Origin: Tessaracoccus palaemonis
Lineage (GTDB): Bacteria; Actinomycetota; Actinomycetes; Propionibacteriales; Propionibacteriaceae
DNA length: 64,000 bases
Assembly: GCF_019316905.1 (NCBI RefSeq)
Contig: NZ_CP079216.1
Location: forward strand, 310,001 to 374,000
Reading direction: 5' to 3'
The notes beneath the pieces are model-generated. The model saw only the letters and a list, made by a program, of their open reading frames with translations, did not search any database and was not told the DNA's origin. How positions within the stretch are numbered: position 1 is the first letter of the stretch; every line of letters starts with the position of its first letter. The position numbers were made by a program, and so were the translations under genes. Below, piece by piece: positions 8,198-17,031 of the stretch.

Positions 8198-9328
8198 TCA
8201 GCGTCGCAACGTGAACTTCACCACGCTGCCGGGGGAGAGGACCTCTCCGGTGGAGAAGTCGATCTCGCCCATGGTGCTCACGTAGAGCTTCCTGCCGCTG
8301 ACCTCGACGGCCAGCGGGCTGTCGATCTTCACTACCGTGGTGACCTTCTTGCCCTTCACCGCGGCGACCCGGCCGTTGTACAACTCGGTGACGTAGATCG
8401 TGCCGTCGGAGCCGAGCGCCAGGTCCGTCGCGCCCAGGAAGCCGGACGCCACCTTGGTGGCCTGACCCGACCGACCGATGCGGTACACCGCCCCGCGCGC
8501 TCCGAGCGAATCGTCCTCGGGCCCTCCGGGGAGCACGGTCACGTAGGCGGTGCCCTTCCGGTCCACCTCGACGTCGGTCGGCACCGGCTCGAAGGCGTAG
8601 GAGACGCCCGCCAGGCAGGAGAAAGAACCCGCGGGTGCCCCGAACGACTCCTCCAGACCAGTGGCCATGGCGGCCGTGATCTTGACCACCTGCGGCGGCA
8701 GCACGGCGTAGGTGGACACCTTGCCGGCGCGGCTGACAGAGAAGATCGCGTTGGCCCCCGCGTCGGCGACGAGCCAGCTGCTCCCGACGTTCGCCACCGC
8801 GTACGGGTGGGCGTCGATGATGCCCGGGTAGGTCGCCGCGCCGCCCGTCAGGCCGCCGAGGATCTCCTCGGCGCAGGCGTTGCTCCCGCCCACGATGCCG
8901 TAGGTGGACGCGCCGTCGGGGTTGTTCGCCGCCTCGTAGCCAGCGATGTCGGCCACCACGTCCGCCTTGCCGCGTGCGGTGATGGTCAGCCCTGCCTCCG
9001 TGTGGTCGCCGTTGGTGAAGGTGTAGGCCAGCGACTTGTTCCTGGCGGACACGTCGACGCCCGCGACGTCATAGCCCGGCTTCGACACGATCGTCTTCCC
9101 CGACGTCGTCGTCACCGTGCCGGCCATGCCGTCGGCCACGTAGACCTTCTTCCCGCTGACCGCCAGCCCGAAGGGCGCGGCGACCGCGGTCGTGAGTACC
9201 TGGCCCCGCAGGTTGTGGTGGGGTTGTTGGTGCCCCTTGTGCGCCCATGCCGGTTGGGCGACGGCGCCCAGTGCCAGCAGGGCGAGTCCGACGGCCGCGG
9301 CCGCCGATTTTCGCGCTCGTGATCCCAT
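8198..9328 (-). CDS. ScyD/ScyE family secreted beta-propeller protein
   Basis: Exported protein with a signal peptide (MGSRARKSAAAAVGLALL ending at AWA-HK) followed by a His-rich HKGHQQPHH and NHL-like propeller repeats such as PFGLAVSGKKVYVADG, PYAVANVGSSWLVADAGANAIF and PTDVEVDRKGTAYVTVLPG. The family takes its name from cyanobacterial scytonemin-cluster proteins, but actinobacterial members have unknown roles. Start 9328 is preferred over an ATG five codons earlier because GGGAGGA sits six bases upstream of it. The mature form is probably extracellular and may bind metal. Confidence 0.8.
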   Translation of the reverse strand: MGSRARKSAAAAVGLALLALGAVAQPAWAHKGHQQPHHNLRGQVLTTAVAAPFGLAVSGKKVYVADGMAGTVTTTSGKTIVSKPGYDVAGVDVSARNKSLAYTFTNGDHTEAGLTITARGKADVVADIAGYEAANNPDGASTYGIVGGSNACAEEILGGLTGGAATYPGIIDAHPYAVANVGSSWLVADAGANAIFSVSRAGKVSTYAVLPPQVVKITAAMATGLEESFGAPAGSFSCLAGVSYAFEPVPTDVEVDRKGTAYVTVLPGGPEDDSLGARGAVYRIGRSGQATKVASGFLGATDLALGSDGTIYVTELYNGRVAAVKGKKVTTVVKIDSPLAVEVSGRKLYVSTMGEIDFSTGEVLSPGSVVKFTLRR

Positions 9329-9540
9329 GAGGATTCCTCCCACATCGTCGTGGGGGCACGGATCGGCCCGCGTCCCCCGTCGCGAGCTCGGAATGAGCCC
9401 ATTGCGACGACGCTAGAGGTCGGAATGGGCACGCCTCGCGCCGACGGGGGTTGGAAATGTTCTCACCGCGGCGACAGGATTCTCACAGAGTCGCGGACGC
9501 GACGTCCTTCCTTTCATCGGCGTCGCAGCTGTGCCCTCTC

Positions 9541-9673
9541 GCTTCGCTTCGAGGCGTTTCGACAGGCCTGTGCTGAGCTTGTCGAAGTGCTCAACGAACC
9601 GGTTCCCTGAGCCTGTCGCCGGTTCCCTGAGCACTTCGACAAGCTCAGCACAGGCCTTGATGTCGAAGGGCGC
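9541..9673. repeat. Family A palindromic repeats (CTTCGACAAGCTCAG type)
   Basis: Fills the gene-free stretch 9329-9690. Alternating inverted copies of TTCGACAAGCTCAGCACAGG and GGTTCCCTGAGC units lie between two divergently ended genes. Related arrays occur at 15369-15735, 35570-35648, 48337-48430 and inside the gene at 58982. The remaining 9344-9540 holds the promoter region of the ScyD-like gene and nothing else I can identify. Confidence 0.75.
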
Positions 9674-9690
9674 CGAGCGGAGCGAGGCGA

Positions 9691-11343
9691 CTATCTGGGC
9701 GGCAGCGTCGTCACCTCGACGGGCGAGACCCGCAGCGTCACGCCGACCTCGCGGCCCAGCTGCTCGGCCAGCTCGGCCTGCAGGACCGCCGCGTCCGGCG
9801 GGGATCCCTCGCCGCCCAGCTCGACCGTCACGTCGTCGCTCGTGACCGAGATCCCGTCGACGGAGAACCCCGAGTCGTCACCCAGCCACGTCGCGACCGA
9901 ACGCTCGGCAGCGCGCACGTCAGAGGCGCCCGAGGTGATGCCCTGCGCGCTGAGAGTCAGCGGGATCATGATCAGGGCGGCGATGACGAGGAACGGCGCG
10001 ACGGTGACGGCCACCTGGCGGGGCCGGTGCCGGAGCAGCTTCCAGGACGCGAAGCCGGTCACGACGAACGTGAAGGCCGCGGACAGGACGATCGCGACGA
10101 AGTTCGTCAGGAACAGCAGCATGGCGCCCGCCGCGTCGGACAGATTGCCCGCGCTGAGGCTGATGCCGACGACCGACAGAGGCGGGACCAGCGCGACGGC
10201 GATCGCGACGCCCGCGATCGACGACGACACCCTGGGACTCACCGTCGCCACGGCACCGGCCGCGCCTGCGGCCAGCGCGATGAGCATGTCGAGCGTGTTG
10301 GGGTGGATGCGCGACAGGATCTGCGTGTTCGCCGTGTAGCTCACGATCACGGGCGCCCACGACGACAGCGCGAAGGACAACCCGACGGCGGCCGCGACGC
10401 CGCCGCAGACCAGGATCAGGGATCCGGTGGCGCGGCGGCCCCAGCCGTTGACGATGGCCCCGGCCAGACCGAGGATCGGCACCATGAGCGGGGCGACGAG
10501 CATCGCGCCGATCACCACGGCGGTCGAGTCGGCCAGCACGGCGTAGGTGGCGATCGCGACCGACAGCACGAGCATCGCCCACCAGGAGGCGACCTTCGTC
10601 ATCAGGGACGGCCGCTCGAAGTACAGCGTCTCCGCCAGTTCCTCGCGCCGCTGCCGTCCGACGTCGACGATCCGGAGCCAGTCCCACAACACGGCGGACA
10701 CGCTGGCGGTCTGCGGGTCGAGGTCCGAGCCGCGTCGCTCCCGGGCCAGCCCCCAGGCGATCACGAGGATCCCGATGAGCACCAGCGCCACGGCCCCGGC
10801 CACGATCGCGGCGTGGCTGAAGGAGTCGGGCATGGTGAAGGCCAGCGCGCCGAACGCGATGAGGACGGCCTCGGCAGCCAGCCGGAAGGGGAGGTCGCCG
10901 CGGTGCTTGACGATGGACATGACCGCCGCCATCAGCCCGCGGGCCACGACGTAGGCGCCCAGCACCCCGACGACGAGCGAGAGACTCACCGACGACCCGG
11001 CGCCCGCCGCCCAGGTCAGCAGGGCGAGGATCGCCGCGGCCGCCAGCCCGGCGAGGGCGCGGAACAGCGCGAGGACGCGGTTCACCCGCCGCCCGATCCA
11101 CCGTCGGCCGGTCGCGGCGTAGACGAGGTCCTGCACCCCGAGGAACGCGAGCGCGACGATCACGATCACCTGCGCGACCGACGTCGTCGCCGTGGGGGTG
11201 AGGAGGACGGTCAGCCCGGCGAGTACGAACGCGACGGCGCGCAGCGACGACGGGTTGCTGGTGGCCCGGAGGAACTCCCGCCCGGTCAGTCCGCCTGGGA
11301 CGGGCAGCCTGGCGTCGGGCGGTACGGATGCGGGCGTGGGCAT
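9691..11343 (-). CDS. DUF389 family membrane protein with N-terminal DUF308/HdeD-like region
   Basis: 550 aa. The first ~200 residues form six hydrophobic helices with the VLAGLTVLLTPTAT and GILVIAWGL patterns seen in HdeD/DUF308 proteins. Residues about 230-470 are the DUF389 core (TVVIGAMLVAPLMVPILGLAGAI, the AVALVPPLSVVGI stretch). A soluble C-terminal domain (ERSVATWLGDD...VTLRVSPVEV) follows. Start ATG 11343 has TAGCAT six bases upstream, so it is probably leaderless; a GTG two codons earlier overlaps that hexamer and is less likely. Role unknown. Confidence 0.8.
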   Translation of the reverse strand: MPTPASVPPDARLPVPGGLTGREFLRATSNPSSLRAVAFVLAGLTVLLTPTATTSVAQVIVIVALAFLGVQDLVYAATGRRWIGRRVNRVLALFRALAGLAAAAILALLTWAAGAGSSVSLSLVVGVLGAYVVARGLMAAVMSIVKHRGDLPFRLAAEAVLIAFGALAFTMPDSFSHAAIVAGAVALVLIGILVIAWGLARERRGSDLDPQTASVSAVLWDWLRIVDVGRQRREELAETLYFERPSLMTKVASWWAMLVLSVAIATYAVLADSTAVVIGAMLVAPLMVPILGLAGAIVNGWGRRATGSLILVCGGVAAAVGLSFALSSWAPVIVSYTANTQILSRIHPNTLDMLIALAAGAAGAVATVSPRVSSSIAGVAIAVALVPPLSVVGISLSAGNLSDAAGAMLLFLTNFVAIVLSAAFTFVVTGFASWKLLRHRPRQVAVTVAPFLVIAALIMIPLTLSAQGITSGASDVRAAERSVATWLGDDSGFSVDGISVTSDDVTVELGGEGSPPDAAVLQAELAEQLGREVGVTLRVSPVEVTTLPPR

Positions 11344-11349
11344 GGGCAC

Positions 11350-11355
11350 ATGCTA
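11350..11355 (-). promoter_or_regulatory. -10 hexamer TAGCAT, leaderless start of DUF389 gene
   Basis: TAGCAT, then GTGCCC, then ATG 11343 on the minus strand. Confidence 0.5.
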
Positions 11356-11414
11356 GGACCGCAGTTCGTCCGGGTCCTTGCGCCGCGCCCCAGGAGGGGA
11401 ATCGTGGCTGTGTC

Positions 11415-12650
11415 TCAGGCCGGCAGCGTCGGCCACCCGCTGGTCAGGTAGGCCTCGACGGCGCGGTGCCTAAACGTGTAGCGGCGGCCGCGGTCGATGA
11501 CCCCGCGGATCGTGTCGAGCCGCTGCGCCGTCGTGCCCGCCTGCGTCCCGGAGGTCAGGCCCAGCCGCTGGGCGATCCGCTTCAGGGTCCGGTCGTCGGG
11601 ATCGAGCTCCGCCATCGCCTCGACGAACTGGCGCTCCCGGGCGGGGAGCCGCTCCAGGATGCGCTCGACGTGGGCCGCGGCCTCGCGGGACGCGGCCCGC
11701 CACCCGGCGGCCGCCTCGGCGGCCGTGATGGTGGCGCCCGTCCCGGCGTACCAGGCCTGCTCGCCGGCGAGCTGGAACAGGAACGGCTCGCCCTTGCAGG
11801 CGTCGACGATCGTGACCGCGGCCTCCGGCTCCATGGTGACCCGCGACGTCCCGCCCTCGCCGTCCGGGACTGCCCAGCCGTGCACGACGAACTCCCACAG
11901 CGCGGCGGTGAGGTCCTCGTCGCTGATGGCCTCGAGCACGGAGACCTTGAACCGGCGCGCGAACGTGGCGCCGCGTCGGGCGTCGACGGCGTCGGCGAAG
12001 TCGGGCAGGCCGGTGAGGTAGACGGCGATCGGGAGCGTTCGCGCGATCCTGACGCCGCCGGGGGCGTCTACCTCGACCTCGTGCACGATGGCGTCGCCCA
12101 GGGCGACGAGCAGCTGGGACAGGACGTTCGCGTCGGAGATGTTCTGCATCTCGTCCAGGTGGATGAGGACGACGTTGCCCCGGTCGATGGCCGCCCTTCC
12201 GATCTCGAGCAGGAGGTCGAACAGCGCGCGGTACGGCTCCGGGCCGTCGGCTCGGCCCAGGGTCAGCCCCGTGCCCGAGACGGACACCGACTCCACGCGC
12301 GCCAGCACCCGCCCGATCCGCGCCTCCCTCCCCGCGGTCAGCCCGGCCGTATCGGCCAGCTGGAGCAGCGCCTCGGCCACCCGCTTGAGAGGGTCGGTCC
12401 CCGCGGGGATCCGGAGCTGCGGCGTGACCCAGTCCCCGGCCGCGGCGGCGTCGCGGGCGATGCGCCGGGCGAGCGATGACTTGCCCAGGCCTGGCTCGCC
12501 CAGGAAGATCCGGCCGCGCTCGGGGAGACCGGCGATGAGGCGCGGACGCACGACGTCGCGCCAGTCGGACAGGTGCTCGATCCGGCCGGCCCACACCTGG
12601 GGGACGGTGTCGGACCCGGGGCTGAACGGGCTGGTGACCGGCGATCTCAT
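11415..12650 (-). CDS. AAA ATPase (AAA_16-like) with C-terminal winged-helix region
   Basis: 411 aa. Walker A GEPGLGKSS lies near residue 39 after a 'WAGRIEHLSDW' linker. Walker B is VVLIHLDEMQ. A helical lid and a C-terminal part with RTLKRIAQRLGLTSGTQAGTTAQRL, an HTH-like pattern, follow. The architecture resembles STAND-like or Orc1/Cdc6-like ATPases. ATG 12650 is chosen because the repeated GATAAxxTTATC operator sits directly upstream; a longer frame would run through it. No partner on the same strand. It may be a regulator or a conflict-system ATPase; function unresolved. Confidence 0.75.
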   Translation of the reverse strand: MRSPVTSPFSPGSDTVPQVWAGRIEHLSDWRDVVRPRLIAGLPERGRIFLGEPGLGKSSLARRIARDAAAAGDWVTPQLRIPAGTDPLKRVAEALLQLADTAGLTAGREARIGRVLARVESVSVSGTGLTLGRADGPEPYRALFDLLLEIGRAAIDRGNVVLIHLDEMQNISDANVLSQLLVALGDAIVHEVEVDAPGGVRIARTLPIAVYLTGLPDFADAVDARRGATFARRFKVSVLEAISDEDLTAALWEFVVHGWAVPDGEGGTSRVTMEPEAAVTIVDACKGEPFLFQLAGEQAWYAGTGATITAAEAAAGWRAASREAAAHVERILERLPARERQFVEAMAELDPDDRTLKRIAQRLGLTSGTQAGTTAQRLDTIRGVIDRGRRYTFRHRAVEAYLTSGWPTLPA

Positions 12651-12653
12651 GTT

Positions 12654-12693
12654 GATAACTTTATCGACGGTGCGGGTCGCCGGTAAAGTTATC
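12654..12693. promoter_or_regulatory. Twin operator GATAACTTTATC / GGTAAAGTTATC
   Basis: Two 12-bp near-palindromes (12654-12665 and 12682-12693), centres 28 bp apart, form a perfect 10-bp inverted pair. They lie between the divergent ATPase (ATG 12650) and permease (ATG 12803) genes. AT-rich against a GC-rich background. Likely binding sites for a dimeric repressor, identity unknown. Confidence 0.6.
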
Positions 12694-12802
12694 GGACTCG
12701 GCGGGGGCCCGCTGTCGCGGGCGGCCGGCCAGGGTGATAGAACCGTGCAGTCACACAACGAGCCGAGGCTGCCGCCGGGCAGGGCCCGGTCGAGGAGAAG
12801 CC

Positions 12803-14236
12803 ATGACTGAAGCCACGGGAACGACCGTCCCGACGAGCTCGAAGGTCGGCGTGTTCTCGCTGACCGCGCTCGTGGTCGGGTCGATGATCGGCGGCGGCGT
12901 GTACAGCCTGCCCGGCCGGTTCGCGTCGCAGACCGGCGTCGTCGGCAGCGTGATCGCCTGGGCCGTCGCCTGCACCGGCATGCTGATGCTTGCCCTCGTG
13001 TTCCAGTTCCTGGCCGTGGCGCGGCCGAAGCTCGACTCCGGCCTGTACGCCTACGCCAAGCACGGCTTCGGCGACTACGTCGGCTTCCTGTCGGCCATCG
13101 GCTACTGGGCCTCGCTGTGCGCGTCGCTGGTGACGTTCTGGATCCTCATCACGTCCACGCTCGGCCTCGCCTTCCCGGCGTTCGGCGAGGGCGACACGGT
13201 CCCGTCGCTCCTGCTGGGGTCGGCCGGGCTGTGGCTCTGCGACCTGCTCGTCCGACGGGGCGTGGGCAAGGCCGCCGACCTCAACCGGTTCGTCACCGTC
13301 GCCAAGGTCCTGCCGGTGATCGTGTTCATCGTGCTCGTCCTGTTCGCGTTCGACCCGGAGGTCTTCCGGGCGAACCTCCTGGCCGGCGGGGACGCGGCGC
13401 CGTTCCCGGAGCAGGTGCGCGCCACGATGCTGTCGACGGTGTTCGTGTTCCTGGGGGTCGAGGCGGCGAGCGTCTTCTCCCGTCACGCGCGCCGACGCGA
13501 GGACGTCGGCCGGGCGACCGTGCTCGGGTTCGTCGGCGTCGCCGCCGTGTTCGCGTCGGTGACCATCGTGTCCTACGGGGTGCTGCCCCGGGAGGAGATC
13601 GCCGCGCTGCCGCAGCCGTCCATGGCGGGGGTGCTGGCCTCGGCTGTCGGGCCGTGGGCCGGGGTCTTCGTGTCCGTCGCGCTCTGCGTCTCGGTGCTCG
13701 GCGCCTACCTCGCCCTGGTGCTGACCGCGTCGGAGACGCTGTACGCCGCCGCGGCCGACGGCGACATGCCCCGGTTCCTGGCGAAGGTGTCGCGGCGGGA
13801 CGTGCCGACCCGCGGCCTGGCGCTGACCAGCGTGTTCGTCCAGATCCTGCTGGTGGTCGCACTGTTCGCGCAGAACACGCTCGACTTCGCGATCGAGGGC
13901 ACCGCGACCCTCGCCCTGATCCCCTTCTTCCTCGTCGCCGCCTATGCGCTGATGGTGCTGCTGGACCGTCGCGCGCGGATGCCCCGACAGGGTCGGCTGC
14001 TGGCGGTGGCCGTGATCGCGACGGCGTACGCCGTCGGCCTGGTCTTCGCGGCGGGGTTCACGCAGCTGCTGCTGTCGTGCGTGGTGTTCGCCCCTGCCAC
14101 CGTCCTGTTCGCGATGACGCGGCGAGAGCAGCACCGTCGCACGTTCACGCCGTTCGAGTGGGCCGTGTTCGGTGTGGTCGTCGTGGCCGCGGTCGCCGTC
14201 GTCGTCGGGCTGGCGGCAGGCTGGCTGACCCTCTGA
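12803..14236 (+). CDS. APC-superfamily basic amino acid / polyamine antiporter
   Basis: 477 aa with about 12 membrane helices. The first helix carries the substrate-site pattern VGSMIGGGVYSLP. Other family features are RPKLDSGLYAYAKHGFGDYVGFLSAIGYW and the GVEAASVFSRHARRREDVG stretch. It is closest in pattern to arginine/ornithine (ArcD-type) and lysine exchangers of the APA family. GAGGAG lies seven bases upstream of ATG 12803. Divergent from the AAA ATPase and may share its operator region. Confidence 0.85.
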   Translation: MTEATGTTVPTSSKVGVFSLTALVVGSMIGGGVYSLPGRFASQTGVVGSVIAWAVACTGMLMLALVFQFLAVARPKLDSGLYAYAKHGFGDYVGFLSAIGYWASLCASLVTFWILITSTLGLAFPAFGEGDTVPSLLLGSAGLWLCDLLVRRGVGKAADLNRFVTVAKVLPVIVFIVLVLFAFDPEVFRANLLAGGDAAPFPEQVRATMLSTVFVFLGVEAASVFSRHARRREDVGRATVLGFVGVAAVFASVTIVSYGVLPREEIAALPQPSMAGVLASAVGPWAGVFVSVALCVSVLGAYLALVLTASETLYAAAADGDMPRFLAKVSRRDVPTRGLALTSVFVQILLVVALFAQNTLDFAIEGTATLALIPFFLVAAYALMVLLDRRARMPRQGRLLAVAVIATAYAVGLVFAAGFTQLLLSCVVFAPATVLFAMTRREQHRRTFTPFEWAVFGVVVVAAVAVVVGLAAGWLTL

Positions 14237-14374
14237 GCTGTTCGCGCGGCGACGGAGTGCGCCCGTTCCAGGCGCGAATGCCTCCGCGGGGAGTGTCCAG
14301 TGGGCTGCCGAGGGCTGTTGACCGATGCGGAGTTGGCGCCTGACCTCGACAGCCGCGGCAGCTGGGAAACAAGG

Positions 14375-14405
14375 AAGCCGCCGACCGGTTCCGGTCTGGC
14401 GGCTT
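14375..14405 (-). terminator. Terminator hairpin after tRNA-Arg
   Basis: AAGCCGCC and GACCGG arms pair with CCGGTC and GGCGGCTT (one bulged base, 2-nt loop), immediately 3' of the tRNA on the minus strand. Confidence 0.7.
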
Positions 14406-14411
14406 CACACC

Positions 14412-14487
14412 TGGCGCGCTCGGAGGGACTCGAACCCCCAACCTTCTGATCCGTAGTCAGATGCTCTATCCATTGAGCCACGAGCGC
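14412..14487 (-). tRNA. tRNA-Arg (anticodon ACG)
   Basis: On the minus strand the acceptor GCGCTCG pairs with CGAGCGC, with an encoded CCA (14412-14414). The anticodon loop is CTACGGA, giving ACG. T-loop is GGTTCGAGTCC. Confidence 0.95.
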
Positions 14488-14618
14488 TTGGGCAAGATGA
14501 AACTATACGCAGATTCGGGCGACGGGGCAAAACGGGACCCGCCGCGCAGCACCAGGCTGGGGGTCGTGTGCCCATGGTGGGCGCGCTGGCTGCTCTCGAC
14601 AGTGGTTGTATATACCGT

Positions 14619-15350
14619 GTGACAGAAACCTGGGCCCACCGAGGAGCAAGCGCCTACGCGCCGGAGAACACGCTGCCTGCGTTCGAGGAGGTGGTCCGGC
14701 TCGGCCTACCCGGTGTCGAGTTCGACGTCCAGCGAAGCGCCGACGGCGCCATCGTGTGCATCCATGACGAGACGGTCAACCGCACGTCGAACGGCTTCGG
14801 GCGCGTGGTCGACCTGCCCCTGGAGGAGCTTCGCCGGTGCGACTTCAGCAATGGCTTTCCGGGGCGCCACGGCGTGAAGATCCCGACGCTCCGTGAGGCG
14901 CTGGAGGTCTTCCAGGGCACCAACGTCACTGTCAACATCGAACTCAAGAACGGCATCGAGCTGTACCCGGGGATGGAGGATCAGGTGGTGCGGATCGTCC
15001 GTGACGCCGGTCTTCTCGACCAGGTCGTGATCAGTTCCTTGAACCACTACTCGATCGCGAACCTGCGCGGACACCTCGCGGCGTCACAGATGGCGCTGAT
15101 ACTGACTGACGGCATCGTCGACCCGTGGCGCTACGCCTCATGGTTCGGGGCCGGCGCCGTCCACCCGCACCGCCTCGCCCTCCGCATCCCCGACTACGTC
15201 TGGTTGGCCCACGAAGCCGGCATCAAGGTCCGCGCCTGGACGATCGACGACGATGCCGAGGCCATCCGCCTTGCCAGCCTCGGCGTCGACGCGATCATCT
15301 CGAATCTCCCGGATCGCGTCCGCGACGCGTTGCGCCACCCGGTGTACTGA
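14619..15350 (+). CDS. Glycerophosphodiester phosphodiesterase family protein
   Basis: 243 aa. Catalytic HRGA (His7) and PENT motifs, EFDVQ (metal-binding Glu34/Asp36) and the second catalytic His49 in CIHDE are all present. KVRAWTIDD and GVDAIISNLPD close the TIM barrel. It hydrolyses glycerophosphodiesters to glycerol-3-phosphate and an alcohol. No signal peptide, so cytosolic. GTG 14619 gives the usual N-terminus (VTETWAHRGASAYAPENT). An earlier in-frame ATG 14574 or GTG 14568 would add 15-17 residues unlike the family. TATATA just upstream may be its -10 box. Confidence 0.88.
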   Translation: MTETWAHRGASAYAPENTLPAFEEVVRLGLPGVEFDVQRSADGAIVCIHDETVNRTSNGFGRVVDLPLEELRRCDFSNGFPGRHGVKIPTLREALEVFQGTNVTVNIELKNGIELYPGMEDQVVRIVRDAGLLDQVVISSLNHYSIANLRGHLAASQMALILTDGIVDPWRYASWFGAGAVHPHRLALRIPDYVWLAHEAGIKVRAWTIDDDAEAIRLASLGVDAIISNLPDRVRDALRHPVY

Positions 15351-15368
15351 GGGGCTGGCTGGGTCCTC

Positions 15369-15735
15369 TCGCTTCGCTTCGAGGCGTTTCGACAGGCTCA
15401 ACGACCCGGTTCCCTGAGCTTGTCCCTCGGGTCCCTGAGCTTGTCGAAGGGCGCCGAGCGCAGCGAGGTGGCTGGCTAGGCCCTCTCGCTTCGCTTCGAG
15501 GGGTTTCGACAGGCCTGTGCTGAGCTTGTCGAAGTGCTCAACGATCCGGGTCCCTGAGCTTGTCTTCTCGGTCCCTGAGCTTGTCGAAGGGCGCCGAGCG
15601 CAGCGAGGTGGCTGGCTAGGCCCTCTCACTTCGTTTCGAGGCGTTTCGACAGGCCTGTGCTGAGCTTGTCGAAGTGCTCAACGATCCGGTTCCCTGAGCA
15701 TGCCTTCCCCGGTTCCCTGAGCTCGTCGAAGGGCG
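15369..15735. repeat. Triplicated family A repeat array
   Basis: Occupies the gene-free stretch 15351-15808. About three tandem 115-125 bp units each run from TCGCTTCGCTTCGAGG through TTTCGACAGGC, a TTGTCGAAGTGCTCAACGA segment and TTCCCTGAGCTTGTC to GCCGAGCGCAGCGAGGTGGC. Units differ by short deletions. No coding sense; each unit can fold back on itself. Confidence 0.8.
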
Positions 15736-15795
15736 TTGAGGCGGCGCCCCTGCGCCGACGAAACGTGCGACGCCCGAGGCTTGGTGGGCTGTCGA

Positions 15796-15801
15796 TAGGC
15801 T
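15796..15801 (+). promoter_or_regulatory. -10 hexamer TAGGCT before menB
   Basis: TAGGCT is followed by seven bases and ATG 15809; no RBS. The promoter lies just after the repeat array. Confidence 0.55.
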
Positions 15802-15808
15802 CTGGTCC

Positions 15809-16705
15809 ATGAGCAATCCCTTCCGTCCGGAGCTGTGGATGCCCGTCGAGGGCTTCGAGTTCACCGACATCACGTACCACCGCGCCAAGGACGTGCCGGC
15901 GGTTCGCATCGCCTTCGACCGGCCCGAGGTGCGCAACGCGTTCCGGCCTCACACCGTCGACGAGCTGTACACGGCGCTGGAGCACGCGCGCACGTCGTCG
16001 GACATCGGCTGCGTGCTGCTGACGGGCAACGGGCCGAGTGAGAAGGACGGCGGCTGGGCGTTCTGCTCGGGCGGCGACCAGCGAATCCGCGGCCGCGCCG
16101 GCTACCAGTACGCCGAGGGGGAGACGTCCGAGAGCGTCGACGCTGCCAAGCTCGGCCGGCTGCACATCCTCGAGGTGCAGCGGCTGATCCGGTTCATGCC
16201 GAAGGTGGTGATCGCCCTGGTCAACGGCTGGGCTGCGGGAGGCGGACACTCGCTGCACGTCGTCTCGGACCTCACGCTTGCGTCCCGCGAGCACGCGAAG
16301 TTCAAGCAGACCGACGCCGACGTCGGCTCGTTCGACGCTGGCTACGGGTCGGCATACCTCGCCCGCCAGGTAGGGCAGAAGTTCGCGCGCGAGATCTTCT
16401 TCCTCGGCGACGTGCACGACGCCGAGGACGCCCACCGCATGGGCATGGTCAACCGCGTCGTGCCGCACGAGCAGCTCGAGGACATCGGCCTGGAGTGGGC
16501 AGCGAAGATCTGCGGCAAGTCCCCGACGGCGCAGCGGATGCTGAAGTACGCGTTCAACGCCATCGACGACGGGCTGGTCGGCCAGCAGATCTTCGCCGGC
16601 GAGACCACCCGCCTGGCGTATATGACCGACGAGGCCGTCGAGGGTCGCGACTCGTTCCTGGAGAAGCGGGCCCCCGACTGGTCGAAGTTCCCCTACTACT
16701 ACTAG
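15809..16705 (+). CDS. menB: 1,4-dihydroxy-2-naphthoyl-CoA synthase (naphthoate synthase)
   Basis: 298-aa crotonase-fold enzyme that closes the second ring of the menaquinone head group (succinylbenzoyl-CoA to dihydroxynaphthoyl-CoA). Signatures: FDRPEVRNAFRPHTVDEL, WAFCSGGDQRIRG, the NGWAAGGGHSLHVVSDLTLAS oxyanion-hole region, DVGSFDAGYGSAYLARQVGQK and the C-terminal WSKFPYYY. Length is normal for actinobacterial MenB. Its last codons (TTC CCC TAC TAC TAC TAG) coincide with an att-like core used by the adjacent integrative elements. No other men gene is in the window. Confidence 0.95.
   Translation: MSNPFRPELWMPVEGFEFTDITYHRAKDVPAVRIAFDRPEVRNAFRPHTVDELYTALEHARTSSDIGCVLLTGNGPSEKDGGWAFCSGGDQRIRGRAGYQYAEGETSESVDAAKLGRLHILEVQRLIRFMPKVVIALVNGWAAGGGHSLHVVSDLTLASREHAKFKQTDADVGSFDAGYGSAYLARQVGQKFAREIFFLGDVHDAEDAHRMGMVNRVVPHEQLEDIGLEWAAKICGKSPTAQRMLKYAFNAIDDGLVGQQIFAGETTRLAYMTDEAVEGRDSFLEKRAPDWSKFPYYY
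16688..16704 (+). other. att-like core 1 (menB 3' end)
   Basis: GTTCCCCTACTACTACT at the end of menB recurs as GTTCCCGTACTACTACT (18615-18631) and GTTCCCCTGGTACTACT (22108-22124). Read as attL of the first of two tandem integrative elements; inference from spacing and neighbours. Confidence 0.6.
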
Positions 16706-16710
16706 AGGCC

Positions 16711-17031
16711 CTAGTGGGAGCGTGATTCGAGCGGGTTAGTCCGCAGGGAGTCCGCAGAAACGACCGAGGACCGCATCAGATCCGCAGCTGCGGACCGGGT
16801 GCGGTCCTCTGCTGTCGGCCACAGATGGGCGTAGGTGTTCAGCGTCGTGGTGGCCGATGCGTGACCGAGAGCGCGCTGCACGGTCACGACGTCGCAGCCG
16901 GCCGCGATCAGCCCCGAGGCGTAGAAGTGCCGCATGTCGTGAGGTGTCACGCTGAGCCCTGCGGCCTCCCGGGCGCCGCTGAACAGGTGTGGACCCCAGG
17001 CGACGCCGGCGGGCCCTCGCCCGCTGAATCG
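16711..17031 (-). pseudogene. Truncated tyrosine recombinase (integrase), element 1
   Basis: Only the C-terminal catalytic part survives. The frame opens after a TGA at 17032-17034 and reads GAREAAGLSVTPHDMRHFYASGLI, then VVTVQRALGHASATTTLNTYAHLWP. The HxxR pair, LGH and nucleophile Tyr (NTYAHL) are present, but the N-terminal DNA-binding domain and first catalytic Arg are gone. It sits six bases after menB, at the att core, as integrases of site-specific elements usually do. Compare the second fragment at 19500-19745. The stretch 17035-17262 upstream of it shows nothing I can identify. Confidence 0.8.
16738..16757 (+). repeat. Arm-type direct repeats AGTCCGCAG x2 (element 1, left)
   Basis: Two AGTCCGCAG copies 11 bp apart (16738, 16749), 34 bp from core 1. 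The same pair with the same 11-bp period recurs at 18491. Probable integrase arm sites. Confidence 0.55.
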
